24,499 nucleotides of DNA, taken from the NCBI GenBank assembly GCA_003427395.1, contig BFEA01000265.1, forward strand, positions 694,522-719,020. Direction: 5' to 3'. Origin of the DNA: Chara braunii. Taxonomy: Eukaryota; Streptophyta; Charophyceae; Charales; Characeae. Shown piece by piece: positions 1 to 10,241 of this stretch. Position 1 is the first letter of the stretch; each line of letters opens with the position of its first letter. A program made the translations under genes and the position numbers. The notes under the pieces are model-generated. The model saw only the letters and a program-made list of their open reading frames with translations, was not told the DNA's origin and made no database searches.

Positions 1-1282
1 CGAACTGGGCAATGGCCCAGCTTAAGTAGCGCTGGGCCAGGACTGAAAGCCCACGGCCTTCGACCTGGACCGTTCAGATCCACGGTTCAGATCGCAGGCC
101 CAACGTGTGGTTCAGCCCTTGGCCTAAAACGGCCTGCCTGGGTCCCTACGGGACATCCAGGCCCTGTCCAGGATTCAACTTCCTGGTACCTGGCTTCAAA
201 CCGGTCCTGTGCGGATGTACCCGGCCTCAACGTCGGCCTGGGTCCGAACAGGTCAAAATCTGTTCGAAAACAAAAGAAAAGGTCCAAACGTTTTTAGAGG
301 CTCAGCCTCTGGGCCTGAATCTGGCCCTGGCCCTAAAACGTGTACCTGGCCACAAAACGGACAACAGTGCACACGTTAGAAAAACAGCAGCAAATAAATA
401 AATAAAAGACTATAAAAATAATCTAAAGCTGGCGTTTTTCTGATGCAGGCCCAAGTAAAAATGCCATAGGGCCTTCAGGTTGCGGTGACGCGACCTGGGG
501 GCCCTATTCCAACCTCGGGTCCCGTGAGGGGCCCGTGTGTACGCTTTCAGCATGTAACAGAAGAGCAGGACAGGGACGTGAGATGGCACTGAGGGAGGGC
601 CAGACAAAAGAGATGGAGGAACGGAGGGAGGATGGAGGAAGCACAGAGGGAAGGAAGAGAGAAAAGGAATGAATCAGATGACAGAAAGGAAAATGAATGC
701 AGGAGGGAGTGCAGGAGGGAGTGCAGGAGGAAAGGAAGGAAAGACGGAGCAACAGATATGGTGGAAGCAGCATGGTCAGGCACTCAGGTAGTGGAGAAAA
801 CTTCACCCCTGTTGTGTACACTCCAAGTATGAATCCTCTTTACACGAAAAGGAATCCGTTCCACCCTCCGCCCCCCGACCCCCTGCTCCACTCCCCCTCC
901 ACCAGACTGATGGACAAAAACAAAAAGAGAAAAAAAAGAAATGAAGACAAAGGGGTTAGGAAAATCTGAGCTGCCTGCCATGACCTTTCCTTTTCACTTA
1001 AAAAAAAAAAGGACCTTACAGCCCTGCCTCCATATCCATTCTGGGGAGCATCAGTCCGGTTCCTATTCCGCCAGCAAGTCAGAAATACAACAAGAACACC
1101 CTCACGCTTCCTTCCGTATGGCGGAAGGACCCTCGAGCAGCATTGATTACTCCAGATGTCTGGAGGACTGACTGTCAGCTTGCCTTCCCTCTACCTCTCC
1201 TCTCAGCTTGCTTTCCCAAACCTGCAGAAGCGACAACGGGACGTGGAAGCCAGAGATCCTTGAATTGTCTGGGTTGTCCTGT
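1..1282. other. Unassigned GC-rich spacer, no gene seen
   Basis: No recognisable coding region on either strand. Positions 1-400 are rich in GGCCC/CAGGCC words, a composition seen again at 11580-11740 and 13310-13460, so it may be an old dispersed repeat. A small hairpin (7-bp perfect stem, CCTTCCG/CGGAAGG) lies at 1110-1128. The short open frames here have no family motifs and fit chance. Confidence 0.6.
699..734 (+). repeat. 12-bp minisatellite, three copies
   Basis: The 12-mer GCAGGAGGGAGT recurs in tandem from 699, the third copy ending in GGAAAG. It sits in a purine-rich stretch (about 550-760). Nothing suggests that it is coding. Confidence 0.75.
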
Positions 1283-1958
<676 letters not shown>

Positions 1959-2389
1959 TCTCCGCCTGAATCAGCGACCTTGTAGTCGCCCATGCACTGT
2001 CTCTTGGACTGGATAAGACCCTCAAGAGTTCTGCTGCACCTTGCCTTCCATATGGAGCAAAGTGTGACCTTTCTGATAATTTTTCCACGGCATTTGTGAT
2101 ATCTGATTGGAACCATCTGTTCCCAAATATGGGACCAGGATCCTTAGAATTAAGCAGTAAGTTGTATCCTAGTTCAACTGTGTATTCATGAATATGGACG
2201 GCCGTCTTAATGCCGTTGCGTCTGGCCTCTCAACAACAAAAGAGTTGGCAAAAACACCAAATTCGGAGAAAATTTTGGCGAACTCCGAAAGCTAATCCAA
2301 ATAGGGTTTTATAGTGCTTTTTTGAGTTTGTCTTTTTTTCGTTTTCTTTTGCCTGTTTGGGTTTTTTATGTTTTTAATTTATGAGCCTG
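1959..2389. other. Spacer, no gene assigned
   Basis: The left part lies within a minus-strand open frame (stop near 1738, start near 2088) that I cannot assign to a family. The right part (2150-2390) is AT-rich with T runs. It may be the degenerate 3' end of the minus-strand LINE that starts just to the right, but no clear tail or target-site duplication was found. Confidence 0.4.
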
Positions 2390-3075
2390 CATTGTTTGTT
2401 TGCGAAATATTCGATGACATTGCTTGTGGTGATGCGGCGAAAAACCCTGAATTTTGGGCCTTCCATTAACCATCTCACTTGCTTATGGGAGAATTGGAAC
2501 GCCCTTTTGGGTGTGGTTTCCTGGACCAGCACTCACCAGTCCCCTGATTTCCACGTAAGGACTTCTCTCAATGACTGCTTCCAACCTTCTAGGATGCAGT
2601 TGACGATAATTTGCAAGTTCTCATCTTGACGGTGGCATCCGTTGAGGCGGGACCCAAGCTCCTGTCCTGAGATCCAATCCTTTTTCTCGTCATCCCAGAT
2701 ATGGCTCACTTTCCTAACTCCATGATTGATCCATGATAACCATCTCCTTCCCCGTGGTCTCAAAGAGATTGGGTGATAATTTTTGTCTCTCACCCAAGGA
2801 TTCCCAAAGAGGGGTTGTCTCAAGACTTCATCTTTGGACCTGGGTCCGCCCACTTTATTTCGCATAGTCTCACACCGTATTCTCAGCAAACGTGGTCCAG
2901 TAGGGCACAGGGAGCCTGGCTTCGTTTGAGACAACTCCTCTTCGTTGGTTTCTACGGCTTGTATTTGGGTCCATACTTTGGCGTGGCTGTAGGGGCCAAG
3001 CACCGGATACTGTCCAACGCCATTTTATTCCATGACAAACCCGTTTCGGTAAGGAGCTTAACAATCCACTTAAAC
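2390..3075 (-). mobile_element. LINE reverse transcriptase gene, 3' part (degenerate)
   Basis: The minus strand encodes a protein resembling the region after the polymerase domain of plant-type non-LTR retrotransposon ORF2. QPLFGNPWV is followed by RWLSWINHGVRKVSHIWDD and SGQELGSRL, then IVNCILEGWKQSL. This matches the family pattern of pLfgNpwI, W..hGI..v.hl, s..eL and i...i...W...L. Frameshifts and stops split the frame, for example near 2870-3010 and at 2533. It continues upstream on the minus strand at 5120-5400, the two parts being separated by the 3076-5119 insertion. The frame downstream of the stop at 2533 still reads openly to about 2390. It is a dead copy. Confidence 0.7.
3060..3075 (+). 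repeat. 16-bp direct repeat, left (target-site duplication)
   Basis: AACAATCCACTTAAAC here is identical to 5120-5135. Taking out 3076-5135 joins the two LINE segments in register (…RQV-FKWIV-KLLTETG… on the minus strand). The repeat therefore behaves as the target-site duplication of the inserted block. Confidence 0.8.
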
Positions 3076-3193
3076 CACGACTAACTCCATGTTCTTAGGC
3101 CGGTAACACGGTGACTGCACCGGCCTGCCACGCGGGGTCATATTCATTTGAGTCAGAGGGGGGTTAAGAACGCGGTAGGTACTGGTGGTTTAA
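3070..3193. mobile_element. TTAA-bounded inverted-repeat element M1 (possible)
   Basis: The left end TTAAACCACGACTAACTCC and the reverse complement of the right end, TTAAACCACCAGTACCTACC, share nine terminal bases. Both then show GTTCTTA about 22 bp inward. The right end matches the family consensus TTAAACCRCCAGTAC. The left TTAA coincides with the 16-bp direct repeat of the surrounding insertion, so the left boundary is ambiguous. It may be a solo right end only. Confidence 0.45.
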
Positions 3194-3197
3194 CGGA

Positions 3198-3275
3198 TGG
3201 CTGATAGCTCAATGGATAGAGCATCGGTCACAAATGCACATTGTGGTAGTAGGTTGCGGGTTTGAAACTCGGCCG
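3198..3275 (+). mobile_element. tRNA-derived SINE-like head
   Basis: TAGCTCAATGGATAGAGC (3205-3222) resembles a D-arm with an RNA polymerase III A box. GGTTGCGGGTTTGAAACTC (3252-3270) resembles a T-arm with a B box. The spacing, about 54 bp, is right for a tRNA promoter. The anticodon and acceptor stems do not pair well, so this is a tRNA-related retroposon head, not a functional tRNA. The T-arm wording resembles tRNA-Arg. The rpl14 fragment follows within 90 bp. Confidence 0.65.
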
Positions 3276-3360
3276 CCTTGTGCATATGGCGCTGGTGGGC
3301 ATTGACCAACGCACAGCCATTCGCACACTAAGTGAGCATGCGGCCAGAGGCTCTAACTGT

Positions 3361-3498
3361 GAAATAGTAAAAGCAGTAGTAGTTTGTACACGTAAAGGAA
3401 TCAAAAGGCAAAGTGGTACAACAATTCGGTTCAATGATAATGCAGCAGTAATTATTAATCAAGATGGAAAGCCAAGAGGAACACGTGCTTTTGGACCA
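3361..3498 (+). pseudogene. rpl14: Plastid rpl14 fragment (NUPT)
   Basis: Forty-six codons match the middle of ribosomal protein uL14. Visible motifs are [19 protein letters not shown], then [15 protein letters not shown], then PRGTRAFGP, the last being the conserved GTRvFGP motif. The N-terminal ~60 residues and the C-terminus (ARELRxxxFxKIVSLAPEVL) are absent. After GP the frame runs six codons to a stop. The wording ([15 protein letters not shown]) is closer to algal plastid L14 than to the angiosperm form as I know it. It lies in the 2-kb insertion, next to AT-rich DNA (3499-3625) that may also be plastid intergenic sequence. Confidence 0.85.
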
Positions 3499-3625
3499 TA
3501 CACAATATCCTATTAACATAAAATTTCCTTTATGTTAGTAGGATATAGATTCTATAATTCTATTCAATTCATAGATATTTAAAATAATTTGATATTGATA
3601 TTTAAAATACTAGAATACATACCAT
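3499..3625. other. AT-rich segment, possibly plastid intergenic DNA
   Basis: About 127 bp much richer in A+T than the flanks, directly following the rpl14 fragment. It contains the inverted words CATAAAATTTCC and CTTTATGTT around 3517-3537. No gene was recognised. Its composition fits plastid origin but does not prove it. Confidence 0.4.
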
Positions 3626-3629
3626 GGAT

Positions 3630-3720
3630 GCCAACCGGACATCCGGATCCTGATGTAGACAGTCCGGTGTCCGGTGTTCGGGTTCGGTGTCTGGTTTGGA
3701 GGGTTCGGTTGGACCCTGAT
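3630..3720. repeat. CCGG-rich motif cluster, left
   Basis: Dense repeats of ACCGGAC, TCCGGTG and GTTCGG words occur over about 90 bp. A matching cluster lies at 4385-4525 on the far side of the CT tract, which suggests the two may be the ends of one degenerate element about 0.9 kb long. Confidence 0.45.
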
Positions 3721-3985
3721 TTGAAGAAATTCGAAAAAAAGACCTTGAGACCCCAGAAAATCGTTGGCTTTGTTTTTTGTGGACCGTCACCCCAACCGGA
3801 CCAGCCTTGAAGGGCCTGCTGTTGGAGAACTTCGAAGGGCAGTATCGAGTTGTTCATTTCCCGCCGGCGGGACGGGGACGAGGTAGTCGAGGAGGGGGGA
3901 TGGAGGGTGAGAGGGACGCTGGGGGAAGGGCAACGAGGAAGGGGGATCTGGCAACAGGGCGGGCAGGTGGCAATGGACAGACGGG

Positions 3986-3988
<3 letters not shown>

Positions 3989-4066
<78 letters not shown>
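3989..4066 (+). repeat. (CT)39 microsatellite
   Basis: Uninterrupted CT dinucleotides over 78 bp, followed by a short T run. Open frames through this tract (Ser-Leu or Arg-Glu runs) are artefacts. Confidence 0.98.
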
Positions 4067-4072
<6 letters not shown>

Positions 4073-4363
4073 GATTCTTTAACTTCGTCGCGGGAGCGCG
4101 AGGAGGGGGGAGGCCTGTCGGGACGAGGACGAGGATGTAATGGAGGAGGGACATAGGGTGAGGGGGGGTCTGAGGGGAAGGTAACATGGGAGGGGGGTCT
4201 GACAATGGGGCGAGCAGACGATGATGCGCAGACAGGCGAGCGAATGGTTCAAGATTCAAAGTTTCGAACTTTGAAGTTTGTACGCTAATATTTCCAATTT
4301 ATTTAGCATGTTGGACCACTCCCACAAACCTTTTTTTTTGTGTGTGTATGTGTCATGTGCGCC

Positions 4364-4382
4364 TTTTTTTTTTTTTTTTTTT
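4364..4382 (+). repeat. Poly-T tract
   Basis: Nineteen T residues in a row, preceded by a T9 run and a short GT repeat (4331-4348). This could be the A-tail of a minus-strand retroposon, but no body could be defined. Confidence 0.9.
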
Positions 4383-4384
4383 CC

Positions 4385-4525
4385 CCTTAACCGGACAACC
4401 GAACATTGGCGCACCCAATCAAACTGTCCGGGTCCGGTTATCCATATGTTCGATTACATGTCCGGTTAACCGGACGTCCACTTTTATCCATACATGTGTC
4501 CGGTTGTCCGGGGCAACCATGATAC
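4385..4525. repeat. CCGG-rich motif cluster, right, with 14-bp palindrome
   Basis: Several TCCGGTT, ACCGGAC and TTGTCCGG words, including the perfect palindrome TCCGGTTAACCGGA at about 4461-4474. It pairs with the cluster at 3630-3720. Confidence 0.5.
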
Positions 4526-5119
4526 ATACTATATACATACTATATAACTATATAGATAAAAATAAAGAAATATGAATGAGAATCTCATCATTGTTGTTCT
4601 TTTTAGGTTTAAACAACAATTTGAGCTCGAAGAGAATATTTTTGACTGATGAAGTAGGTTGAGCACCGTTTTTTAATAATTCAAAATTATAGCATGTACA
4701 TTCAGCTGAGTCTTGTTATACTTGGATATGTATATAGTATATACCTACTTCTCTGACTGGGGATCCGCCCATCAGTTGCCCATCAGATGCTGACCCCCTA
4801 CCATGCAGTTCACTGGGTTGTATGGAGGCCATGGGGGAAGACGACTCCAGGAGGGGTGAGCTCAGTGGGAACGCGTCGCGGGAGGAGTGTGGGGTTCGGC
4901 CCCTTCCTAGAAGTGATGCTTATCCCCTCAGCACCTGACTGTGGCGCCACAAGGTCAAGACCCTGAGTTCGGGGGGGCGCACCCCAAAGAAGCACTCCGG
5001 GTAGCACCAGTCCCAGGGCAGAACTCCCAAGTCGGGGTGGTCGAGGTTGTGCGCTCCACGTTGAGTGACCTCCATGTGTGGGTGGATTGGCATTGTTATC
5101 AACCTTTTTAAATTAGAAA
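4526..5119 (+). other. 3' part of the 2-kb insertion, non-coding
   Basis: 4526-4760 is AT-rich and 4760-5090 GC-rich. No protein family is recognisable. The end (TGTTATCAACC, a T run, then AAATTAGAAAA) precedes the right-hand 16-bp direct repeat and looks like a weak retroposon 3' end. Confidence 0.45.
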
Positions 5120-5135
5120 AACAATCCACTTAAAC
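5120..5135 (+). repeat. 16-bp direct repeat, right (target-site duplication)
   Basis: Identical to 3060-3075. It borders the A-rich end of the insertion on the left and resumed LINE coding sequence (minus strand …KKARQV) on the right. Confidence 0.8.
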
Positions 5136-5400
5136 TTGTCGGGCTTTCTTTTCTTGCTTTGGGTCAAGCGTACTGAGCCCCCCTCTGGCTGGTTTCCTTG
5201 TGATATAATGCCACACTATCTTTGGTATGTAATTCTCTTTGTTGGGGTCGCCCGACCACAAATACGCTCTTGCTTTGTGATTAAGGTCCTTAATTGTATG
5301 GTTAGGCACACTGCCCAAATTGAGGATATGTACCACGTCATGGAGAAAAGGTATTGCTGGTCAGAGCTCAGCCCAACAAAAACATGAATGTATTCCCCCA
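5120..5400 (-). mobile_element. LINE reverse transcriptase gene, upstream part (degenerate)
   Basis: The minus strand reads NHTIKDLNHKARAYLWSGD, then YIPKIVWHYITRKPARGGLS and LDPKQEKKARQVFKWIV. This is the region just C-terminal to the polymerase domain of plant-type LINE ORF2, where the family pattern is FlWsG, W..i..Pk..GGLg and KWi. It continues, after the insertion, at 3059 and downward. The catalytic FADD-type polymerase motif is not in the window, so only the 3' portion survives. Weak similarity may extend to about 5570 in other frames. Confidence 0.75.
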
Positions 5401-5815
5401 CCTACCCATCTTGTTAATTTGATTTGACAACACATTTTGGGCCATCTGAGGTGCAAATCTATCTTTCGTAAGCAAGATGCTAAATAACGTGTCGGCATAA
5501 CAATGCTCCAGTCCATTCGTGGGGAGCAGCACGTGCTGGGAATTGGGCCCATTGTCCCATCTAAGAACATATGAAAAACAATTTAAGATGTCGGGCTATC
5601 ACCCAACTTCGGCTGACAGTATGATCTCGAACAACTACCGAAATTCAAGACAGGTTATGATCAAACTGCGAGTCCTATTGAATTGACTTTCGAAATACTG
5701 AACACAACCTACAATCCCCAGCAATCAGTCACATGCCCAAAAGGCGAAGGGTTAAACTAACAGATCCAATCAAAGCCTGCCAAAACTATCCTATTCTTTG
5801 CCAGCCTCTTCCAGA
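5400..5815. other. Spacer, no gene seen
   Basis: Unassigned sequence. It may hold further decayed minus-strand LINE sequence on the left (to about 5570). No open frame with recognisable motifs was found. Confidence 0.4.
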
Positions 5816-6440
5816 CCTCACACCCCCAACCTGTTAGGTTACAAAGCAGCACGACTCACCCCAGCTCCGGCCAGTATCGTCCAAGCAGCAACCCCCAGCT
5901 GTGCTTGAGATGCCGGCCTCAAAACATCCCTAAATCTCTCTACATGGCCTCGCACCCCCGCCAACAGCAGGTTACAGGGCAACACCCTGGCTCCCGCCAG
6001 TGGCGGTCTGCCACCTAACAGCCACGAATCACTGAATGTAACAGCTTCAACACAACTTCAGAACAACCCCTTAAAGAATTCTTAGGACAACTGGAGATGA
6101 CAAGAGTGTTCCTTTTGCAGTACAACACTAATAGCTTATCCATAACTAAAGCCAAGCAACATAGGTGTCCTCAGACCAGGACTCTATCAGGCCTCACACC
6201 CCTCGATATGCAGTTACAGGGCAGCGCAAACCGCCACAGCTCCAGCAAAGAGCTCACGGATGGCCACTTAAATTGCCTTCCACCCTCGACAATTCCCCCA
6301 ATCTCTCTACCAGGCTTCATGCACCCCCCTAACTCGGGTTACAAGGTAGCGCGGCCATACCCCGACGCCAGTCGGCATTGTTTTGGAGTCAGCACTCCAT
6401 GAACTAAAAATAACAGCATCAGCTCAGAATCCGACAACCC
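5816..6440 (+). repeat. Degenerate ~124-bp repeat array, four visible units
   Basis: Similar blocks start near 5816, 5944, 6187 and 6312. Each has CCTCACACCCCC-like sequence, then (G)GTTACARRGCAGC, then CCAGCTCC or a GCCAGT-like word, and most end in a CTCTCTACNNGG-like word. Starts are about 128, 243 (two periods) and 125 bp apart, so one unit around 6066 has diverged beyond recognition. Confidence 0.65.
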
Positions 6441-6682
6441 ACCAGACACCACCGCATTAGTTCATTTTTAAAACTGAAATATACAAAACACCACTGAGAC
6501 AAACAAACAAGGATACTAGAGTCGCCTAATCGAACCCCTCTATCTCCACAGGAAGAGGGAAAAGGAGGGAAATCAACCCCTCTCCATATGGAAGTTCCAA
6601 TGTATAGAGCTCATGGAATAACCCCCAGGACCACTCCCTACCCTCAAAGGAAAAACAAACCTCGTCCTAAACTGCCCCCGCC

Positions 6683-7069
6683 ATGAGGGGCCCCCTTCTC
6701 CTCGTCAGCCCCAATTCAGAACATCCCCCTAAACCGTCACCCCTACTCCCCCAGAGGGATACAATTCCTCCTCCAGCATGCCCCCCTGGAGCAAAAGTTC
6801 CCCCTTCCCTCCTGCCCCACCCCCTCCAAGTGAAACAACCCACTCAACCTCTCAACCTGCTGGAATCAGCACCCCTTCTCCTCTCTGCCCCTACTGCCAT
6901 GCCTGATCCCACCCCAAAGATCAGCCCAGCCCTAGAAGAGGACAAACCCTCATTACCGCCCCTCCCTCTCAAGGATCATACACCTCCCACCTTGTATAGC
7001 CCTCACAGAGAGGAGCTCCAACCCCAAAGAAAGCACTCCCAATCAGCAACCATGAGCTCACAACCCTGA
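6683..7069 (+). other. Proline-rich open frame, probably not a gene
   Basis: A 128-codon frame of low complexity (Pro, Leu, Ser rich) caused by C-rich sequence. There is no domain, no supporting splice structure and no conserved motif. It could be a decayed low-complexity part of a retroelement ORF1, but nothing demonstrates this. Confidence 0.2.
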
Positions 7070-7235
7070 AGGCTGAAACAACTATGACAACCCAACAGAC
7101 ATGAAAAAAAATTGTGCAAAGGGACCTATCCCAATTATTAAGCTGAGAATTTAAGCCACTCAGATCAGCGAACCATGAGTTCACCCTCCTGAAGCACCTA
7201 TGAAAACCCGATGGATACGTAAAGAAACTATGCCA
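7040..7235 (+). repeat. Divergent tandem duplication (~121 bp)
   Basis: CAGCAACCATGAGCTCAC…CTATGACAACCCAACAG near 7045 is matched by CAGCGAACCATGAGTTCAC…CTATGAAAACCCGATGG near 7166. Homology is interrupted by small indels. Confidence 0.6.
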
Positions 7236-7277
7236 AGTTATCTACATCTACATAGTACATACTACTAAGGGAAACAG

Positions 7278-7309
7278 CGGGTCTCACATGACGCCCCGTG
7301 CGAGACCCG
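7278..7309. other. Strong inverted repeat (hairpin)
   Basis: CGGGTCTCACA and TGCGAGACCCG can form an 11-bp stem with one mismatch around a 10-base loop. There is no following T-run, and nothing links it to a gene. Confidence 0.55.
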
Positions 7310-8552
7310 ATCTCCAGTGTTGGGAACACGGGCGGCGACCGCCGCAACTGCACGAGCAGCTGTGACGTTCAACCTCACGCCCTCGGCTGTTCTACAATTG
7401 GAGTGATTAATTGTGAAGAATAGGCCCTAAAAGACAGCAGAATGGGGTGTGCCAAGGATTTTGGGAAATTGAGTGTGGGGACTCAAACGGAATTGAAGTC
7501 CCCCGTGTGGTTCCGGGTTAGTAAAATGGTCATCGTTGCATGGGAATGAGACAAAAGCGCGTAGTTTTCAAACATCCATTCAATCCAAAAAGTATTGTTG
7601 AACCTTTGCACGGGCTACTGGCCGTCTTTTAGAGTGGAAGGGAGGGGGTACGCATGTGGGATCCCGTTTTCGAACCAGTTCCCGACGTCGCTCGGTACAT
7701 AGCTCGAAATCCGACGTGGATGGTCTAAGCCTGGTTTCTCGTTCCTTGTGTCCGTCTTCGCCACGTGTTCGGTAGTGGAACCCCCTTTTCCGGCAACGCT
7801 CTGGGCGACGACAATCACTGCACAAAATGTTAGGTCAGTGGGGTGCTACTGACGCACACAGGATGACGATCAAATTGTTAAAAGTCAATAACAATGAGTA
7901 CAAGGGAAAGCGAGTATTGAAAATGACAAAACCAGCGCCTCTGAATCCAAAGCACCTTGTCTCAAGTGGAAAATAATAGCGCCCACCGATATTGGTGCAC
8001 CTTCCCGTACGTCCCACTCACAGACACTTGTCCTTTCCTCGTTAAACGGAAATGGCCGCGATGGGGATGCAGGGAGTCGGCACCCACACGGGTAGGAGCA
8101 ATCGGTCCACATGGCACAAGCAAGTTCAGAGTACGTGAATCTACCCAATCAACTGTTCAATCACACAACTAATTAGTTGTGACGCTATAGACTTTCTTGC
8201 ATTTCATCCATTCGACGAACCGATCAAAAAGAAAGGTGTGAGTTCGATCCCATCACATCAACAATCATCATTCATCCTAGGAGCAACTGACATGCATTCC
8301 CATAATCTGGACAGGGTTTCGATTAGTCATCTCAATCAATATGCATGCAAAACAAATCTTACATACACAAATCCTCCATTGCTCGATAGACGCATCAATC
8401 GACAGAAAAAGAAAGACCGATAAAATCTTCCAGAGCTTACTGGTCCCTTTTGAGTTCAACGATGCTCGTTCGAGCTAGATCCGATTGAATTCAACAGGGG
8501 CAAGCGAGATCAAGGAAATCTCGAGTCATTTCGACATTCATCAGATAGACAT

Positions 8553-8558
<6 letters not shown>
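7310..8558. other. Unassigned 1.2-kb stretch
   Basis: Both strands were read and no convincing exon, RNA gene or transposon end was found. A B-box-like word (AGTTCGATCC, 8241-8250) has no A box at the right distance. Confidence 0.5.

Positions 8559-8609
<51 letters not shown>
8559..8609 (+). repeat. (GA)n microsatellite
   Basis: About 25 GA units without interruption. Confidence 0.98.
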
Positions 8610-8612
<3 letters not shown>

Positions 8613-10156
8613 GCTGGATTGAAGACGAGAATTGAGGAGAGAGAAAAAACTTGGGTCACACATACAATCTTGAGGTGGAGCACCCAGCTATTCGTCGTGG
8701 ACTTAGCTTTCTGAGAACCAAAAGAAGAGGAATCTGAAAATAAAGGCGCACCGGCCTTCTGCTCTCTGATGATGGCCCCTCGCAATGCAACCACTCATAA
8801 CTCTTCTCACTCAGGTACTGACAATCCCGGTCGCCACGTACCGACCTCCAAACCACAACCATCATCACCCCGCCAACTCAACCGTTGCACCAACTTGCCC
8901 AGATCCCGCAGTTCGTCACGGCCACCGGCGCACAATCATGCATACACTGCAGTCAGCTCATCAGGACTTTCTGACTCACTAGTTGCACATCACCTAGCCA
9001 CGACTTCCCTGAAGCTGGCAGATGGGTTGAGAGAGAGTTTTTCGGCTGCACTTGCGGGTTATATAGTTCCGGAGGGGGGAACAAAAGATGGAGGAGAGTG
9101 GGGTGGAGATAGGAAGGGGTGAGGAGGGGGGTTGGGTTAACCGCATAGGCCACGAGTTTCTCTGCAGCGAATTAGATAACCGCGTGCGGGGAATATCCTC
9201 CCTGCACGACGTCGCCTGACGACTTCAAATACTTTGAGGGGGATCGGTAGCGACTTCCGATATGGGGATGAAAACAGGAAGGAGGAGAGAGCGAAAAGTC
9301 GCGCAGAGGGGGACCAATATTCAAACAAGGAGTAGGGGTGAAGCAAGAGAGAGAGGGGATGGAAAACAGTTACAAGTGAAGGAGAGAAGGCGAGAAGAGG
9401 AGGGTGAAGATGGCATCGGTCCTAGCGGGAAGAAGGAAAAGCTTGCAGGCATGGCATCGGTGCAGAAAGAAAAAAGGCACCAAAGCAGATACGTTCCATC
9501 CTAAAGCTACTTCAAGATTGAGAAATTCAAATGCAATACGCGCCGGATTGAGCGCGCGAAAATCCTACGTCTATCTAGCTTCCTACTGACATTTCCTAGA
9601 TCTTCCAAGGGCGAGTGAGGGAACATCCATTTGCAAGAAACGACACGTCGACAAGAAGAGCGCCCTTAAATCCCAGAATTCCAACTGTCAAACACGCTCG
9701 CTAAGGTGCCCGTAAGCCCTACGTAGATGCATGGATCGTCGAAAGGAAATTGCAAGGGAAAAAAGAGAAAAAAAAAACATCATCTTAGACATGAGAGGGC
9801 CTGGCTGGCTCGTGATTTCATGCACCAGGGAGATAGCAAAAGGGTTCCCAAAAAGAGCCTACGCGAAATCCGACGAGTCAGATCAACAAAAACTCGAGGC
9901 TTCAAAAGATCGTTTGGGAATCGAAGCTGGTACTTCAAAACCGCCTAGGACCCAAAGAAACTCGAGGCGCAAAAAGTGGACGGGACCGAGTGGGGGCAAA
10001 AACCAGTCGGTCGCAGAGGGGCAAAAAGCGAATGGGGCAAGGGCCCACAAAAAGAACCTATGGGGGCGTTGAGAGCAAGGCCGCGGATGGACGTGGTCAG
10101 CCCCATGGATAGACAATATTGCAAATCCATGGTGCTGTGATCTGGCGCACGCGCGC

Positions 10157-10157
<1 letters not shown>
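8610..10157. other. Unassigned 1.5-kb stretch
   Basis: No gene family recognised. 9060-9480 is purine-rich (GGAGGGG, GAGAGAG words). The open frames (up to 117 codons) are compositionally biased and lack motifs. Confidence 0.5.

Positions 10158-10241
<84 letters not shown>
10158..10241 (+). repeat. (GA)42 microsatellite ending at the gap
   Basis: 84 bp of GA repeats run directly into the run of N, so the true length is unknown. Confidence 0.98.

Larger units (their letters stand above)
3076..5119 (+). mobile_element. ~2.04-kb insertion into the LINE, probably retroposed
   Basis: This block interrupts the minus-strand LINE frame and is flanked by a perfect 16-bp repeat, a length typical of target-primed (LINE/SINE-type) insertion. 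Its right end is A-rich (AAATTAGAAAA next to the repeat), which fits a plus-strand element with a short or eroded tail. Inside are a TIR-like segment (3070-3193), a tRNA-like head (3198-3275), an rpl14 plastid fragment (3361-3498), CCGG-rich clusters, a long (CT)n tract and a GC-rich 3' region (4740-5090). No reverse transcriptase is visible inside, so it was mobilised in trans or is a nest of several insertions. Confidence 0.65.

Noticed and set aside
3198-3275. Functional tRNA gene
   Set aside because: A- and B-box wording is present but the acceptor and anticodon stems do not pair.
3579-4259. 226-codon minus-strand frame
   Set aside because: It is kept open by the (CT)n tract and has no motifs outside it.
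6683-7069. Extensin- or proline-rich protein gene
   Set aside because: There are no SPPPP or YVY-type repeats and no signal peptide; the frame follows base composition.
8228-8254. Third SINE head from AGTTCGATCC B box
   Set aside because: No A box is found 30-60 bp upstream.
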